DNA of 64,000 nucleotides, from the NCBI GenBank assembly GCA_032622095.1, contig CP136064.1:273447614-273511613 (forward strand), read 5' to 3'. Below are positions 36,438 through 45,866 of the stretch, piece after piece; position 1 is the stretch's first letter; every line of letters begins with the position of its first letter. A program made the translations under genes and the position numbers. The notes beneath the pieces are model-generated. The model saw nothing but the letters and a program-made list of their open reading frames with translations. It was not told the origin of the DNA and made no database searches. The DNA is from Siphonodentalium dalli (Eukaryota > Mollusca > Scaphopoda > Gadilida > Siphonodentaliidae).

Positions 36438-38218
36438 GTTTCTAAATAAATTGTTTATCGGAATATTCGCGTCCGCGGTTACTCAATGTGATTTCTAAAG
36501 CGCGTCCAACGTTACAGGTTAACGGGTCCTCGTTACTCGTTGGTAATGCTAAATATTCGAATTGCTGGAAACTAGTTGCTTGGCGGTGGTTTTGTTGCTT
36601 ATATTTCAATGACAGGGATCCCGACGATACCTGAACGTCATGAATTGTTCAGATTTGCACGTGATAACATTATATATTGGGTCAATTTGCGTGCAATTTC
36701 AGGATTTTGCAATAACTTTCCTCTTTATACATTAATTGTGGACACGTTGACATCAATTTAGCACCCACCCATTTAGACTAATATTGTCCCAAAACACTAC
36801 GCACACTTAGATTAATTTTAAAGGCATTTACTCACCATTTTTCTTGACCAGCCCGAGACAATTTCTTCACATGGTAGTCGCGTCCGTCGTTACTTATCCG
36901 GGTCCTCGTTACACGGATGACCAGCGTGAAGACGCCAAATTGGTGTCGTTGGGATGAGAGATTTGGGGGGGGGGGGGGGCGGTGGGTGGGTACTAAATCT
37001 GACAATAATTCGTTTAGTCGCCGATTGCCACGAAACTTATACAAATTCATCCCCATGGTATGAGGTGTCTAATGGCGTGGCTTAAAGCTGTCAAAAGTGG
37101 CGTCATTGAGTCAGGGGTGCACTGAAAGGGAGAGGGGCACCACAATTGATACACAATATTTTTAGCGCCAAATTCCACCAAATTGATACACATTCTTATC
37201 CATGATATTAGGAATCTAATCGTGTGATTTTAAAGACGTCATATTGGTGCTGCTTTGGTGAGAGATGGGGGTGGGGTGGGGTGGGGTGGGCACTAAATTT
37301 GATAAAAAATTGTTTAGTCGCGGATTAGCACCAAACTTACAAATAATAATCTCCATAATATCAGGAGTCTAATTGTGTGGTTTAAAGATGTCAAAAGTGG
37401 GGTCGTTCGAGTCAGGGGTGTCCAGAGGGTGAGAGGGACACAAACATTGATAAACAATATGTTTAGCGCCGATTTCCACCTGCGTATTACATATTCTTCT
37501 CCATGATACGAATAATCTAATCGTGCGGTTTAAATGCGCCAAATTGGTGGCTTTTGGGTGAGAGATATGCAATGGTGGCCCTAAATTTGATACGAATTTG
37601 TATACTCGCCAATTTTCATAAATGTAATATATATTCATCTCTATAATGAGTCTAAGTGTGTGGTTTAATTATGTCAAAAGTGGCGCCGCTTGAGTCCAAA
37701 ATAGGGACGGGGAAAAAACTTATAAAAATATGTTTAGTGCCAATTTATAAAAATATGTTTAGTGCCAATTACCATCAAACTCATACACGTTCTTCTCAAA
37801 TGATACAATGAATCAAATATTTGCGAATATCTGTCTGTGTCCTATATATAATTTTAAGGGTACAATCGAGATTGCACCAATTAAGGCGGTCTTACATGGG
37901 TAACTTTTTACGAGTAAGATAATGGTGCGGGTTAAAATTTTCTAAAGTGACGTTTGTGTCAGGGGAGCAGGGATGGGGTAATTGTAATTTGTAATTGTAA
38001 TTGACTGTAATTAATTACATTTTTTCAAGTAATTGCATGTAATTGGTAATTGAGTTTATTCTCAATTACATGTAATTGCAATTGTAATTGGTTAGGGTGT
38101 AATTGTAATTGTAATTAGGGTTTAATGTCAATTACTTCAAAATCACAGGTACTTGTTTTTTCTCTCTCAAAGTTCTCTTTCATAATTCATCCAATGGTTT
38201 CTTCAAATGGTTTCAGCC

Positions 38219-38289
38219 AAACTTTAAAGTGTGACTGGCTATCACTATGTTGTGACAACATAGTGATTGCCAGTCACACTTTGAAGTTT
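38219..38289. repeat. 71-bp near-perfect hairpin inside the hAT element
   Basis: AAACTTTAAAGTGTGACTGG, CTATCACTATGTTGT meets its complement immediately, with three or so mismatches and almost no loop. It lies between the left subterminal repeats and the BED exon. Confidence 0.8.
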
Positions 38290-38548
38290 GTCACAACACT
38301 GAGTTTCTATTCACTGTGTGTCAATGGTGATTTTTTTACACCACCTGCATTTATTTTCTTAAGCATTGGTAGTCTTTGATGTAGAAGGCTTGTTTTGATA
38401 AATACAATAAGAAACTAACTTCAGATAATTGACAATAGATCACTAATAGTCACTCTTATGGTCATGTTTTCATTGCCTCCATCTGATATTGTATATAAGC
38501 TATGGTAGCATTGAGAAATTCATACCAACCACTGCTAATGCTATCAAC

Positions 38549-39330
38549 ATGTCTACAAAAAGTTCTTCGTTAATCTGGCAGCATTTTTATTTGCCAAAAG
38601 ACACATCGGGTCCTATGAAAGCAAAGTGCAAGCTTTGCCCCACTACTATCTCCGGTTCCAAAAAGTTACCTCCAATTTTGTGACACATCTGAAGGTAAGT
38701 TTCCATTTCTTTGTACTAGTATTGTTTATTTCCATTGGCATATTACTTCAGTCATATGGTGGTATAGCTGTATGCATTGTGTTTTGTCCCTTCTAATTTG
38801 TAAATGAACAATAGGCTCAATAATCCCCCAATTAGCAGTGTCTAGTGGAGGCATTGTGTCACCAGTAATCTACTGGCCACAACAGCTAATTATTTTACAA
38901 GGTGTTATATTAATTACATTCTTACTGCAAAACTATGGGCACAGATGTTTATGACTCTAATTAACAATTAGTGTGTGGATTATCTCATTGTCCTTCACAG
39001 TGGCCTGACTTGACTGAGACAGTCTTATTTCCTTAATAGTGAAAATATGGATACATGCATGTATTACTAAAAAACTTATTTTAATTTTATAGCGAAAGCA
39101 TCGAGATATCTACGAAGCCACATTAACACAAGCACCATCAGCAGTTGACCAACAACCTAGAATCTTCCAGTTTGCAAAAACTGAGTGCATTAGCTGCCAA
39201 GTACCTGTGCGTGCCCGCTTCGTCTGCTCCTGTAGAGCGTCTGTTCAGCATTGCCGGAAAGATCTTTCGTCCGGACAGGTGTCGCCTTAGGGATGATCGT
39301 TTCGAGCAACTGATGATGCTTATGTGCTAA
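38549..39330 (+). pseudogene. hAT transposase remnant: BED finger exon plus dimerisation domain
   Basis: Exon 1 (38549-38694) reads MSTKSSSLIWQHFYL then KAKCKLC, the start of a BED zinc finger. A frameshift near 38666 is needed to reach TSNFVTHLK before the donor AAG|GTAAGT. Exon 2 starts at 39093 after TTTTATAG and completes the finger with RKHRDIYE, in phase 0. Frame change near 39178 leads to LSALAAKYLCVPASSAPVER, then LFSIAGKIFRPDRCRLR, the C-terminal hAT dimerisation (hATC) domain, stopping at 39330. Full transposases of this type are about 600-700 residues. Here the RNase-H-like core is absent, so the protein is dead. The surviving 398-bp intron (38695-39092) shows a DNA-level deletion rather than retroposition. 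Confidence 0.8.
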
Positions 39331-40510
39331 ATCATTTAGCCTAAATGTGCTCCATTACTGTGCTTACTCATGTATTTTTTATCTTGCTTGTGTTATGTTT
39401 TGTTATCAAATAAAGTCCATATCAATAAATAGTGTTCCTACTTCAATTATGTACTGAAATGTAATTGTAATTGTAATTGAATTACATTTCAAAGTAATTG
39501 TAATTGTAATTAATTACATTAAGAAATAGATGTAATGGGAATTGTAATTGTAATTGAAAAATGTTGAAGTAATTGTAATTGTAATTAATTACATTCACAA
39601 GTAATTGCCCCATCCCTGCAGGGGAGGGGCTATTTTTAGCACAGATTTCGACCAAATTGATTTATTCTTCTTCTCCGTGATACGAGGAATATAAACGTGT
39701 GATTTAAAGACGCGAAGTTGGTGTCGTTTGGGTGAGAGATGGGGGGGGGGGCGTAATAACTAAGATAAGAACTTGTTTAGTTGCCGATTACCACCAAACT
39801 TATATATAATCATCTCCATTATATAATGCATGCATGAGTCTAAAAGACGTGGTTTAAATATGACAAAAGTGGAGCGGTTCAAGTCATGCATGAGGGGAGT
39901 TGCACCAAAGTTGATACAAATATATTTAGCACTGATTCTACCAAATTCATGCACGTTCTTCTCTAATGATATGATGAATTAAATCACATTTGGGATCGTT
40001 TGGGTCATGGATGGCGAGAGGAGATTCACTAGCATTTATAATATTTTCAATTCGCCGATATCCAACAAAGTTATATATAGTCTGTTTTGGCATTCCAATT
40101 TCACAATCTCGACAAATGGTGACCGAATTAAGTCACTTGAACAATTATATCTTCTCAACTGTCATATTTATATGGGGATGGAAATCAGGGCATTCCTGTA
40201 ATGATCTAGCAACACAGATACATAGAAGAAAGTATTAAAAGTATAGTTATATCAATCTATTTAAGAGATACATTCATTCAAACTGAGGAACCTTGAATCG
40301 TCAGATGATTGCATATTAGAATGGCTCATGTATATATATTATAACACGATTGAGTCTGTCCCATTCAATATAGTTTTCACAAAAAAAGTTACAATTGCCA
40401 AGATATATGGAAATGTAGAGCAGGCCTGTTTAAAAACTGTGGTCACAATGTGCAGTCAAATATGGTTAATTCTGAGATAAAGGAAAACGCAGCCTGTAGC
40501 ACATGACTTT

Positions 40511-40670
40511 TCAGGATCCTCCAATATTGACATCTGACAAGGGTATATCTGTCCGATACAGAGGATTTCTTTCATTTGTTAGAACAGACTCATCGCCTAA
40601 CATAAACAACTCATTTCGCTGTGTCGGGCACATGTAGCTGCTATACGTGCATAACATCAATTCTTTTATA
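40511..40670 (-). CDS. Candidate terminal exon (cytoplasmic tail?)
   Basis: After an acceptor-like TAATCATTTCCAG (minus strand) a frame reads IKELMLCTYSSYMCPTQRNE, later LTNERNPLYRTD and ends DVNIGGS and a stop. No domain recognised. Its position downstream of the lectin exons on the same strand makes it a possible last exon of that gene, but exon phase and transcript support are unknown. Confidence 0.25.
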
Positions 40671-41104
40671 CTGGAAATGATTAGCCAGTATATAGCACCA
40701 GAACAGCGGAGCACCTGGACATATCTTTAAAACATCTGTATCTTCATGAAGATATGATCAACTCGATTGATTGATTGATTGATTGATTGATACATCTTTA
40801 TGTAAAACACAATTTTCGTATTTTTTTTAACTAATGTGTTTATGATGTTCATGTTTCATGCTATAAAGTCTGAAGTATAAGCAGTTGTAAATAAATAAAT
40901 ACTTCATTATTGGTGGGACGGATTAAACGCGATAAACAAAATGATAATCGCTCCGACCTGACTAGGTGAGCCACTACTTATATTCCATGAGTAAGAATCA
41001 TGTTTTGTGATGCCATTTGGATATACAATTTATGAGAATACATGTAACACTTGAGAGCAAGAGTATTCTCTATTCCCACCAAATATCCACAGAGGGTTTC
41101 ACAT

Positions 41105-41140
41105 CAATTTAACCTGGGCAACGCCGGGTAACGCTGCTAG
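41105..41140 (+). mobile_element. Solo Helitron-like 3' end
   Basis: GGGCAACGCCGGGTAACGCTGCTAG followed by T: a short GC hairpin a few bases before CTAG, the canonical 3' terminus of Helitron-like elements. The 5' end was not found. Confidence 0.55.
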
Positions 41141-41235
41141 TCGGATATATAAGCCATCGGATATATAAGCCAACGGGTATATCAGCCATATGATATATAA
41201 GCCATCGGATATATAAGCCATCGGATATATAAACC
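41141..41235 (+). repeat. ~19-bp tandem repeat
   Basis: Five units of TCGGATATATAAGCCA, one variant TATCAGCCATATGATATA. It begins exactly at the Helitron-like 3' end. Confidence 0.8.
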
Positions 41236-41873
41236 CATGTGTGGTACATGTAGCTATCGATGATCAGATGTCGAATTTTAAATGAGTTTAGTTTTGAGTA
41301 TTTAATCCAAAGTGGAAAAAAATCATCTATGATAAACAACATGCATTATTTTCCCCCAATAGTAAGTATTACGTGTAGTTATGAAGCACTCTAAAGTATA
41401 TGAATTTATATGTTTTCTCGTCATATCAACTGTGAACTTGTGGTTGAAAAATGGTCAACTGCTTATAATTACACCCACTTAATTTTGTATAGTATTTCGC
41501 CGTTAGGTTAGAAAAATATTTAAAACGGTATGTATTTAAATAGGATAATTAAATTAGGTACGGATCAGTTCGAATTGACATTTGAGGGTAGGAATTTTGT
41601 CACGATGATACGCGGCATCGCGGTTACGTCACAATAACGTGCCCAATGTTTAACAATATATCCAATTCGAAATGAACTTTTGTGTTGATTTATTCTGTTG
41701 AGTTGTAGTTATAAAGAATAATCTCTGTTTCCAAATTTTATTTCATTGTTTAAGACATTCGCGATGTATAAGTTTGTGATTAGGTAATGTCTTTAAACTG
41801 TGTTATTACATTAGAAACAGAGATTATTCCTTAAGTGTATAACTTTGGATGGGATATCTTAAATAATTCTCAC
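41236..41873. other. Noncoding stretch
   Basis: No second-half CTLD exon was found here, which would be expected downstream of the exon at 41874-42060. The reading frame of that exon, if unspliced, ends at 41824. Confidence 0.45.
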
Positions 41874-42060
41874 CATCAGTCCATATATAGCTGTAATTTC
41901 TGTGTAGGCCGATCCAATAACAGTCAGGATAGTCGATTTCTGATCTTGGATGCCATTTCATACCATATTCATCTATTATCCAATCAGATCCCTTATCTGA
42001 GCATACCCTGATAGAGCTCGTCCAGTTTTGGTAACCAGCAACGTCAAATTCATTAGAAAG
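41874..42060 (-). CDS. C-type lectin domain exon, N-terminal half
   Basis: Acceptor TATTGTGTTTCAG opens a frame LSNEFDVAGYQNW, then SSIRVCSDKGSDW, and DYPDCYWIGLHR followed by YIWTDG. The W-I-G-L core and the following WTDG are the hallmark centre of a CTLD. Donor G|GTGAGAAT at 41873 fits an exon of 187 bp, entering in phase 0 and leaving in phase 1. A CTLD second-half exon should follow in phase 1; the only one seen lies upstream (43109-43251). Calcium-site residues cannot be judged without the second half. Extracellular carbohydrate or ligand recognition is the family role. Confidence 0.65.
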
Positions 42061-43108
42061 CTGAAACACAATACACGTGTCGTAAGACACTAGACTGACC
42101 CACACCTAAATTAAACTAGTCACAACAAAGCAGCATGTATGGTTGTCTGTCATTATTAGCCAATAGCGTGAATAAACTAAACTGTCAAAGGTTTAGTTCA
42201 GAATTGAATTGAACATTCCGTGCACAATATGAAATAACGTGCAGCCTATCAATATACAATAGCATAGGTGTATTTCATTATTCAAATATCAACATCTTAT
42301 AACATGTTAATTCCACCGAACAGCATTCAATATATATCTACCAATATACAATAGCATAGGGTGTATTTCATTATTCAAATATCATGTTAAAAGTTCATCT
42401 TTTTAACAAAATAACTGGGAGAGGGTCTTGAAAAAATTAGCAAAGGTTGAAAAAAAATATTTTCCGCTACCTGACCACTCCCTTCCCCCCTTTGCACGTT
42501 TTTACATTTTTACAGAATAATATGAAACACGATTCAATCAGCCTGGTTCTTTGCATCAATTACTATTTAGCATATTCCAGTATAGTAATACAAACGAAAA
42601 CCTCAGTGAGTATATAAAGATGCGTTATGAATGTGGATTTTTCATCTTCTAGAAGTCTATAACATTCACCTCACAATTGTAATGATGCATGTGCTCATAC
42701 AGTGTCAAGTTTGTTGGTCGATTCACTCCATGTGTCGTTCTAATTAACTGGGCAGTATGTTAGTGATTGTTTGATTGCTTATGTGTGGTCTACAATAATA
42801 TAATATGAAAAGTTGATTATTGGTCCGAATATAATAGTGTCCCACCTGAAGCTGAAGAAATAGTAATTTACTAATTTAGTGGTGCTATATCGGACAGTGT
42901 ATCTCTAATTACAATGCGGCCCATCTATATACGGAGATGATACATTACATGTACATGCATGTTCAAATATGAAACCTACATCTATAAATATATAACCTAT
43001 TGTGTAACCTCATTTAGCATTGCCCACTGCCACTAACAATTTCTCGAAAAGGCAAAAATAAGTCGAGTAATAAATACTGAGTTAACCTCCGTTTTATCCT
43101 GATCATAC
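42061..43108. other. Intron/noncoding with a short duplication and an R1 remnant
   Basis: CAATATACAATAGCATAGG, GTGTATTTCATTATTCAAATA occurs twice (42249-42292, 42344-42383). At about 42838-42910 CCTGAAGCTGAAGAAATAGT, AATTTACTAATTTAG resembles one end of R1. Confidence 0.5.
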
Positions 43109-43251
43109 CTTACTATAACATAAAGCGTTCTGTTCTTTGGCACACGAGGATGATTGCCAGTGTTCACTGCCATCAGAGCCAAAATCAGTAACACATGCAC
43201 ACTTATGAGATGGTTTTGGCTCCCCTTGACTCCACCTAACGTATTTTGATT
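43109..43251 (-). CDS. C-type lectin domain exon, C-terminal half
   Basis: Acceptor CTTGTCTTTTCAG is followed, in a frame needing one base from the previous exon, by SKYVRWSQGEPKPSHKCACV, then GSEHWQSSSCAKEQNALCYS and a donor (GTATGATC at 43108, or GTAAGG five bases earlier). WxxGEP, the paired cysteines and ALCY are the standard second half of a CTLD. The long open frame on this strand (43033-43269) is in a different phase and is a shadow. Phase 1 entry matches the phase 1 exit of the exon at 41874-42060 and of the WSC exon at 44985-45120. Confidence 0.7.
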
Positions 43252-43352
43252 CTGAAAAGACAAGATCAACTATAGGTGCAGGGACGTAGTTAAGTGGTTT
43301 CGAACATGGGAATCGGCGACAACTTCACTTCAGTTGTTTAAGTATAGGTTAT

Positions 43353-43440
43353 AACCCGCTTGGGTATATGTACAAGAAATACATATCAAGGCGCTTTAGC
43401 GCCGCGATCTGTATTTCTTGTACAGATACCCAAGCGGGTT
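43353..43440. repeat. 88-bp near-perfect hairpin
   Basis: AACCCGCTTGGGTAT, GTACAAGAAATACA on the left pair with the right arm; the centre GGCGCTTTAGCGCC is itself a perfect small hairpin. Confidence 0.85.
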
Positions 43441-43970
43441 TTGACATATTTATAAACCGGTTCACACCCCGAGGAAAGAGAAATTGAGACACATTCAATA
43501 CGATGATTGCCTATCAATTACCATTCAATCAAAGGTTAATTAAATGGTTTGTGGTGTTACATATTCTTGTTGAATAATTAGTCAAATGATCGTTGACAAT
43601 CGGATCACTTGCGTCTGCATTATATATCAGCATTGATAAACCTTTTGGTCTCCGAATTTGAGAACGATTTTATACTGATAACGTGTTTCTTGATAAAACA
43701 GATTCTTCCTTGTGATATTAAACTGTTTCGGCTATTAAGGTTATTTTTCGCCTTGTTGTCATAATGTATTCAGAATGTCAATATATGTGTGATTCAATTC
43801 AATTCAATTTATTAGATAGTCTCATCGTATAACAATACATATTGAGAAGAAATGTGTTAGTGCATGCAATTCACAATATGTATGAATATATGAATATATT
43901 GGGAATTAAACTGGGTATTTGTGTATTCATAAGAAAGGTTGGCGTAATTTGGCAGCCATGTGCATATATG
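43441..43970. other. Noncoding stretch
   Basis: No exon seen. This lies where a first-half CTLD exon would be expected for 43109-43251. Confidence 0.4.
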
Positions 43971-44353
43971 TGACCCGCCATATCAAATCCAGTCGTAAGT
44001 CGGGATTCTTTTACCCTCTGCCAATGCATTCTCTTATATATAAGAGAATGCATTGGCCTAACAATTTTTTATCATTTTTTTTTTAAATAAATGTTTCTTA
44101 CAATTTTTAGGACATAAAATAAAAAACATCCATTACCCTGCAGGGAGCCCCACACATATATAGAAGCATATAGAAGAGTGTCGTTTGCTCATGTTTGTCT
44201 GGGGCTATGTATGGGTGAAATTATAAAATTGTTAAAGAATACAAGAAAAAAATATATTGTAAAAAATTGTTAGGCCAATCCATATATAAGAGAATGCATT
44301 GGCACAGGGTAAAAAAAATCTCGACTTACGACTGGATTTAATATGGCGGGTCA
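43971..44353. mobile_element. MITE with cruciform cassette but different ends
   Basis: Inverted ends TGACCCGCCATATCAAATCC, AGTCGTAAGTCG. The interior holds a 38-bp perfect palindrome (44020-44057, arms GCCAATGCATTCTCTTATA) and a partial second one (44272-44303). These are the same words, followed by GGCACAGGG, as in the TTAA-flanked MITEs at 14.3 and 25.3 kb. No ORF. Confidence 0.75.
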
Positions 44354-44984
44354 TATATTTCGTCGGGGGATGGAGTGGTCGATGATATTTAGCTCAAGTC
44401 TATATTTTGGCCCCGTCGAAAAACAGATTCATACAAGAAATAATGTTCATGAATTGGAGCAATTTGATTGGCCGAGGGGTGTTAACCGGTTTATAAGTGT
44501 AAGATAAACTTTTTTTAAAACAGAGTGCATTTTCCACCCGCTTGACAGGGTTCGGTTTGTATGGTACTCAAAATATAAAACATTCAGATACATCTGGTGA
44601 AATACCCCTCTATAATTGTTGAGAACATGCATAAGGCATGAAAGATATTTTGATCAATTATCGAGAATGTCGAATTTCTTGAAAATTATTAACATTGAAA
44701 ATATAAATCTAACACCCCCTATAGTTCGAACTGATGACAATTCAAATCAGAACATTTGACTGAATATCTCTATCTTGAAGTAAAACCACTTGTTTTACCC
44801 TGTATACACATTTGTTGGAATGTCAAGCAAGCGGAACAATCTCAACTATAGGTTTTACCAACTGATGTTAACTCCTGTGTGAAATTTCAATCTGTTTGAA
44901 ATGTTGACCACAGTTTATGTAAGACTTAATTGTCACCCCAGATCAGTCGTACGAACATGACACAGTGTTCTCCAATATCCTCAC
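44354..44984. other. Noncoding stretch
   Basis: No supported feature. Confidence 0.4.
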
Positions 44985-45120
44985 CGTTTCGTCTGTAGAT
45001 TGTACGCGTTTTATTTTCACCTCCGCATGATTTCCCAGGATCACCGGGACACGGAACGTTACACGCATGTTTATCTTCTGATCTGAGTTCGAAATCCCTG
45101 TAGCAATAACATGACCGGTC
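44985..45120 (-). CDS. WSC domain exon (C-terminal half)
   Basis: After an acceptor (TTCACTCTATATGCAG) the frame reads DRSCYCYRDFELRSEDKHAC, then NVPCPGDPGKSCGGENKTR and TIYRRN. The C-x-C, C-x3-C-P-G and C-G-G spacing is that of a WSC domain, a small extracellular carbohydrate-binding module. Donor CG|GTGAGGAT; exon 136 bp, phase 0 in and phase 1 out. With the CTLD exons 1.7-3.2 kb downstream on the same strand it probably belongs to one WSC/CTLD-bearing surface or secreted lectin gene. Its first-half exon should lie above 45.2 kb, where Helitron-like repeats now are. Confidence 0.65.
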
Positions 45121-45200
45121 CTGCATATAGAGTGAAGAATAACATGACTGATACTGCATACAGAGTGAACAATAACATGACTAATCCTGGGTATAGAGGT
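45100..45200 (-). repeat. Threefold repeat of the WSC exon's own acceptor edge
   Basis: On the plus strand, AATAACATGAC, three variable bases, then CTGCATA(C/T)AGAGTGAA occurs twice and again partially. The unit of about 30 bp spans the end of the presumed intron (ending TGCAG on the minus strand) and the first bases of the exon. Confidence 0.65.
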
Positions 45201-45229
45201 ATAATGATCTGTTTAAGCAAGGCTGTGCA

Positions 45230-45259
<30 letters not shown>

Positions 45260-45262
<3 letters not shown>

Positions 45263-45866
45263 ATTATATATTTTGGAAGATCTGTGTGTCTGTGTGTGTG
45301 TCTGTGTGTGTGTTCGCGATGAACTCGAAAACGTCCCAACCGATTTCGATGAAACTTGGTATGTGGGGGTATTTTCGGCCGGGGACGAACATAGGCATAT
45401 TAATTTGTCCGTGCGACGTCACCTTGACGTTGAAATCGGGTCATTTCAAGGTCAAACGCCCCAATATCACGGGATTTCGATGAAACTTGGTATGTGGGGG
45501 TACTTTCTTATGGCGAGTCTCATAAGCATATTCATTTGCCCGTGCGACGTGACCTTGACCTTGAAATCGGGTAACTTCAAGGTCAAATCGCCAATTTTGA
45601 TGGGATTTCGACGAAATTTGATACGTTGGGTTACTTTGGTTCACCGATTGTTTTGGACGGGTCCAATCGTGACCCCGACCAGACCTTGACCTTCAAAATG
45701 ATCAATTCAAGGTCAAATCGGGTAAAACCGGATGGATTTCGACGGGCACGTTTGTCGGGTACTTTTGTCCGGGCAGTGTTTTGGACTGGTCAAATCGTTA
45801 CCCCACTTGACCTTCAAAATGGACAATTCAAGGTCAAAGCCCGGACGAAGTCGGGTCACCTTCTAG
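45260..45866 (+). mobile_element. Helitron-like element HLE-1
   Basis: Starts TCTATTATATATTTTGGAAG, has a TG-rich microsatellite, repeated blocks (GATTTCGATGAAACTTGGTA, TGTGGGGGTA) and ends with a hairpin (CCCGGACGAAGTCGGG, 45840-45855) eight bases before CTAG|T. TC start, 3' hairpin and CTAG end fit Helitron-like DNA. No Rep/helicase, so non-autonomous. Open frame 45111-45689 is an artefact. Confidence 0.7.

Larger units (their letters stand above)
32864..36928. mobile_element. TIR transposon with CAC...GTG ends and 5-bp target duplication
   Basis: Terminal inverted repeats of about 54 bp with two mismatches begin CACGCTGGTCATCCGTGTAA and contain CGAGGACCCG and ACGGACGCGACTA. Flanks are AAGAC on both sides (32859-32863, 36929-36933). 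Sister satellite units read TTTAAAGACGCCAAATTGG uninterrupted, which supports the duplication. Subterminal repeats of the same two words (TAACGAGGACCCG and TAACGACGGACGCG) recur at about 33301-33365 and, inverted, 36470-36540. A 5-bp duplication with CAC-initial ends is typical of the Transib/RAG-like group, but no transposase catalytic core is visible, so assignment is tentative. Cargo is listed separately. Confidence 0.8.
37968..39618 (+). mobile_element. hAT transposon, internally deleted (1,651 bp)
   Basis: Ends CAGGGATGGGG / CCCCATCCCTG with a perfect 8-bp target duplication CAGGGGAG (37960-37967, 39619-39626). Both subterminal regions consist of repeated TAATTG words (AATTGTAATTGTAATT), a plausible transposase-binding array. 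It retains the first and last coding parts of a transposase (next entry) but lacks the catalytic core. Inserted in the 295-bp satellite. Confidence 0.9.
32480..40100 (+). repeat. ~295-bp satellite array, interrupted by two transposons
   Basis: Phrases recur in fixed order about every 290-300 bp: TTTAGTCGCCGATTGCCACC, CCATAATATGAGGAATCTAA, TGGTTTAAATATGTCAAAAG, TGGCGCCG, TCAGGGGTG, GGGAGAGGGGCACCA, TTTAGCGCCGAATTCCACCA, ACACATTCTTCTCCATGATA, GTGTGATTTAAAGACG, GTGAGAGATGGGGG. Starts of the GCCGATT phrase lie near 32635, 37018, 37318, 37605 and 39780. Removing the elements at 32864-36928 and 37968-39618 leaves about 2 kb, or six to seven units. Confidence 0.8.

Noticed and set aside
32864-36928. 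Calling the TIR element a RAG/Transib transposon outright
   Set aside because: Only end sequence and duplication length agree; no DDE transposase core is visible, so only a tentative link is reported.
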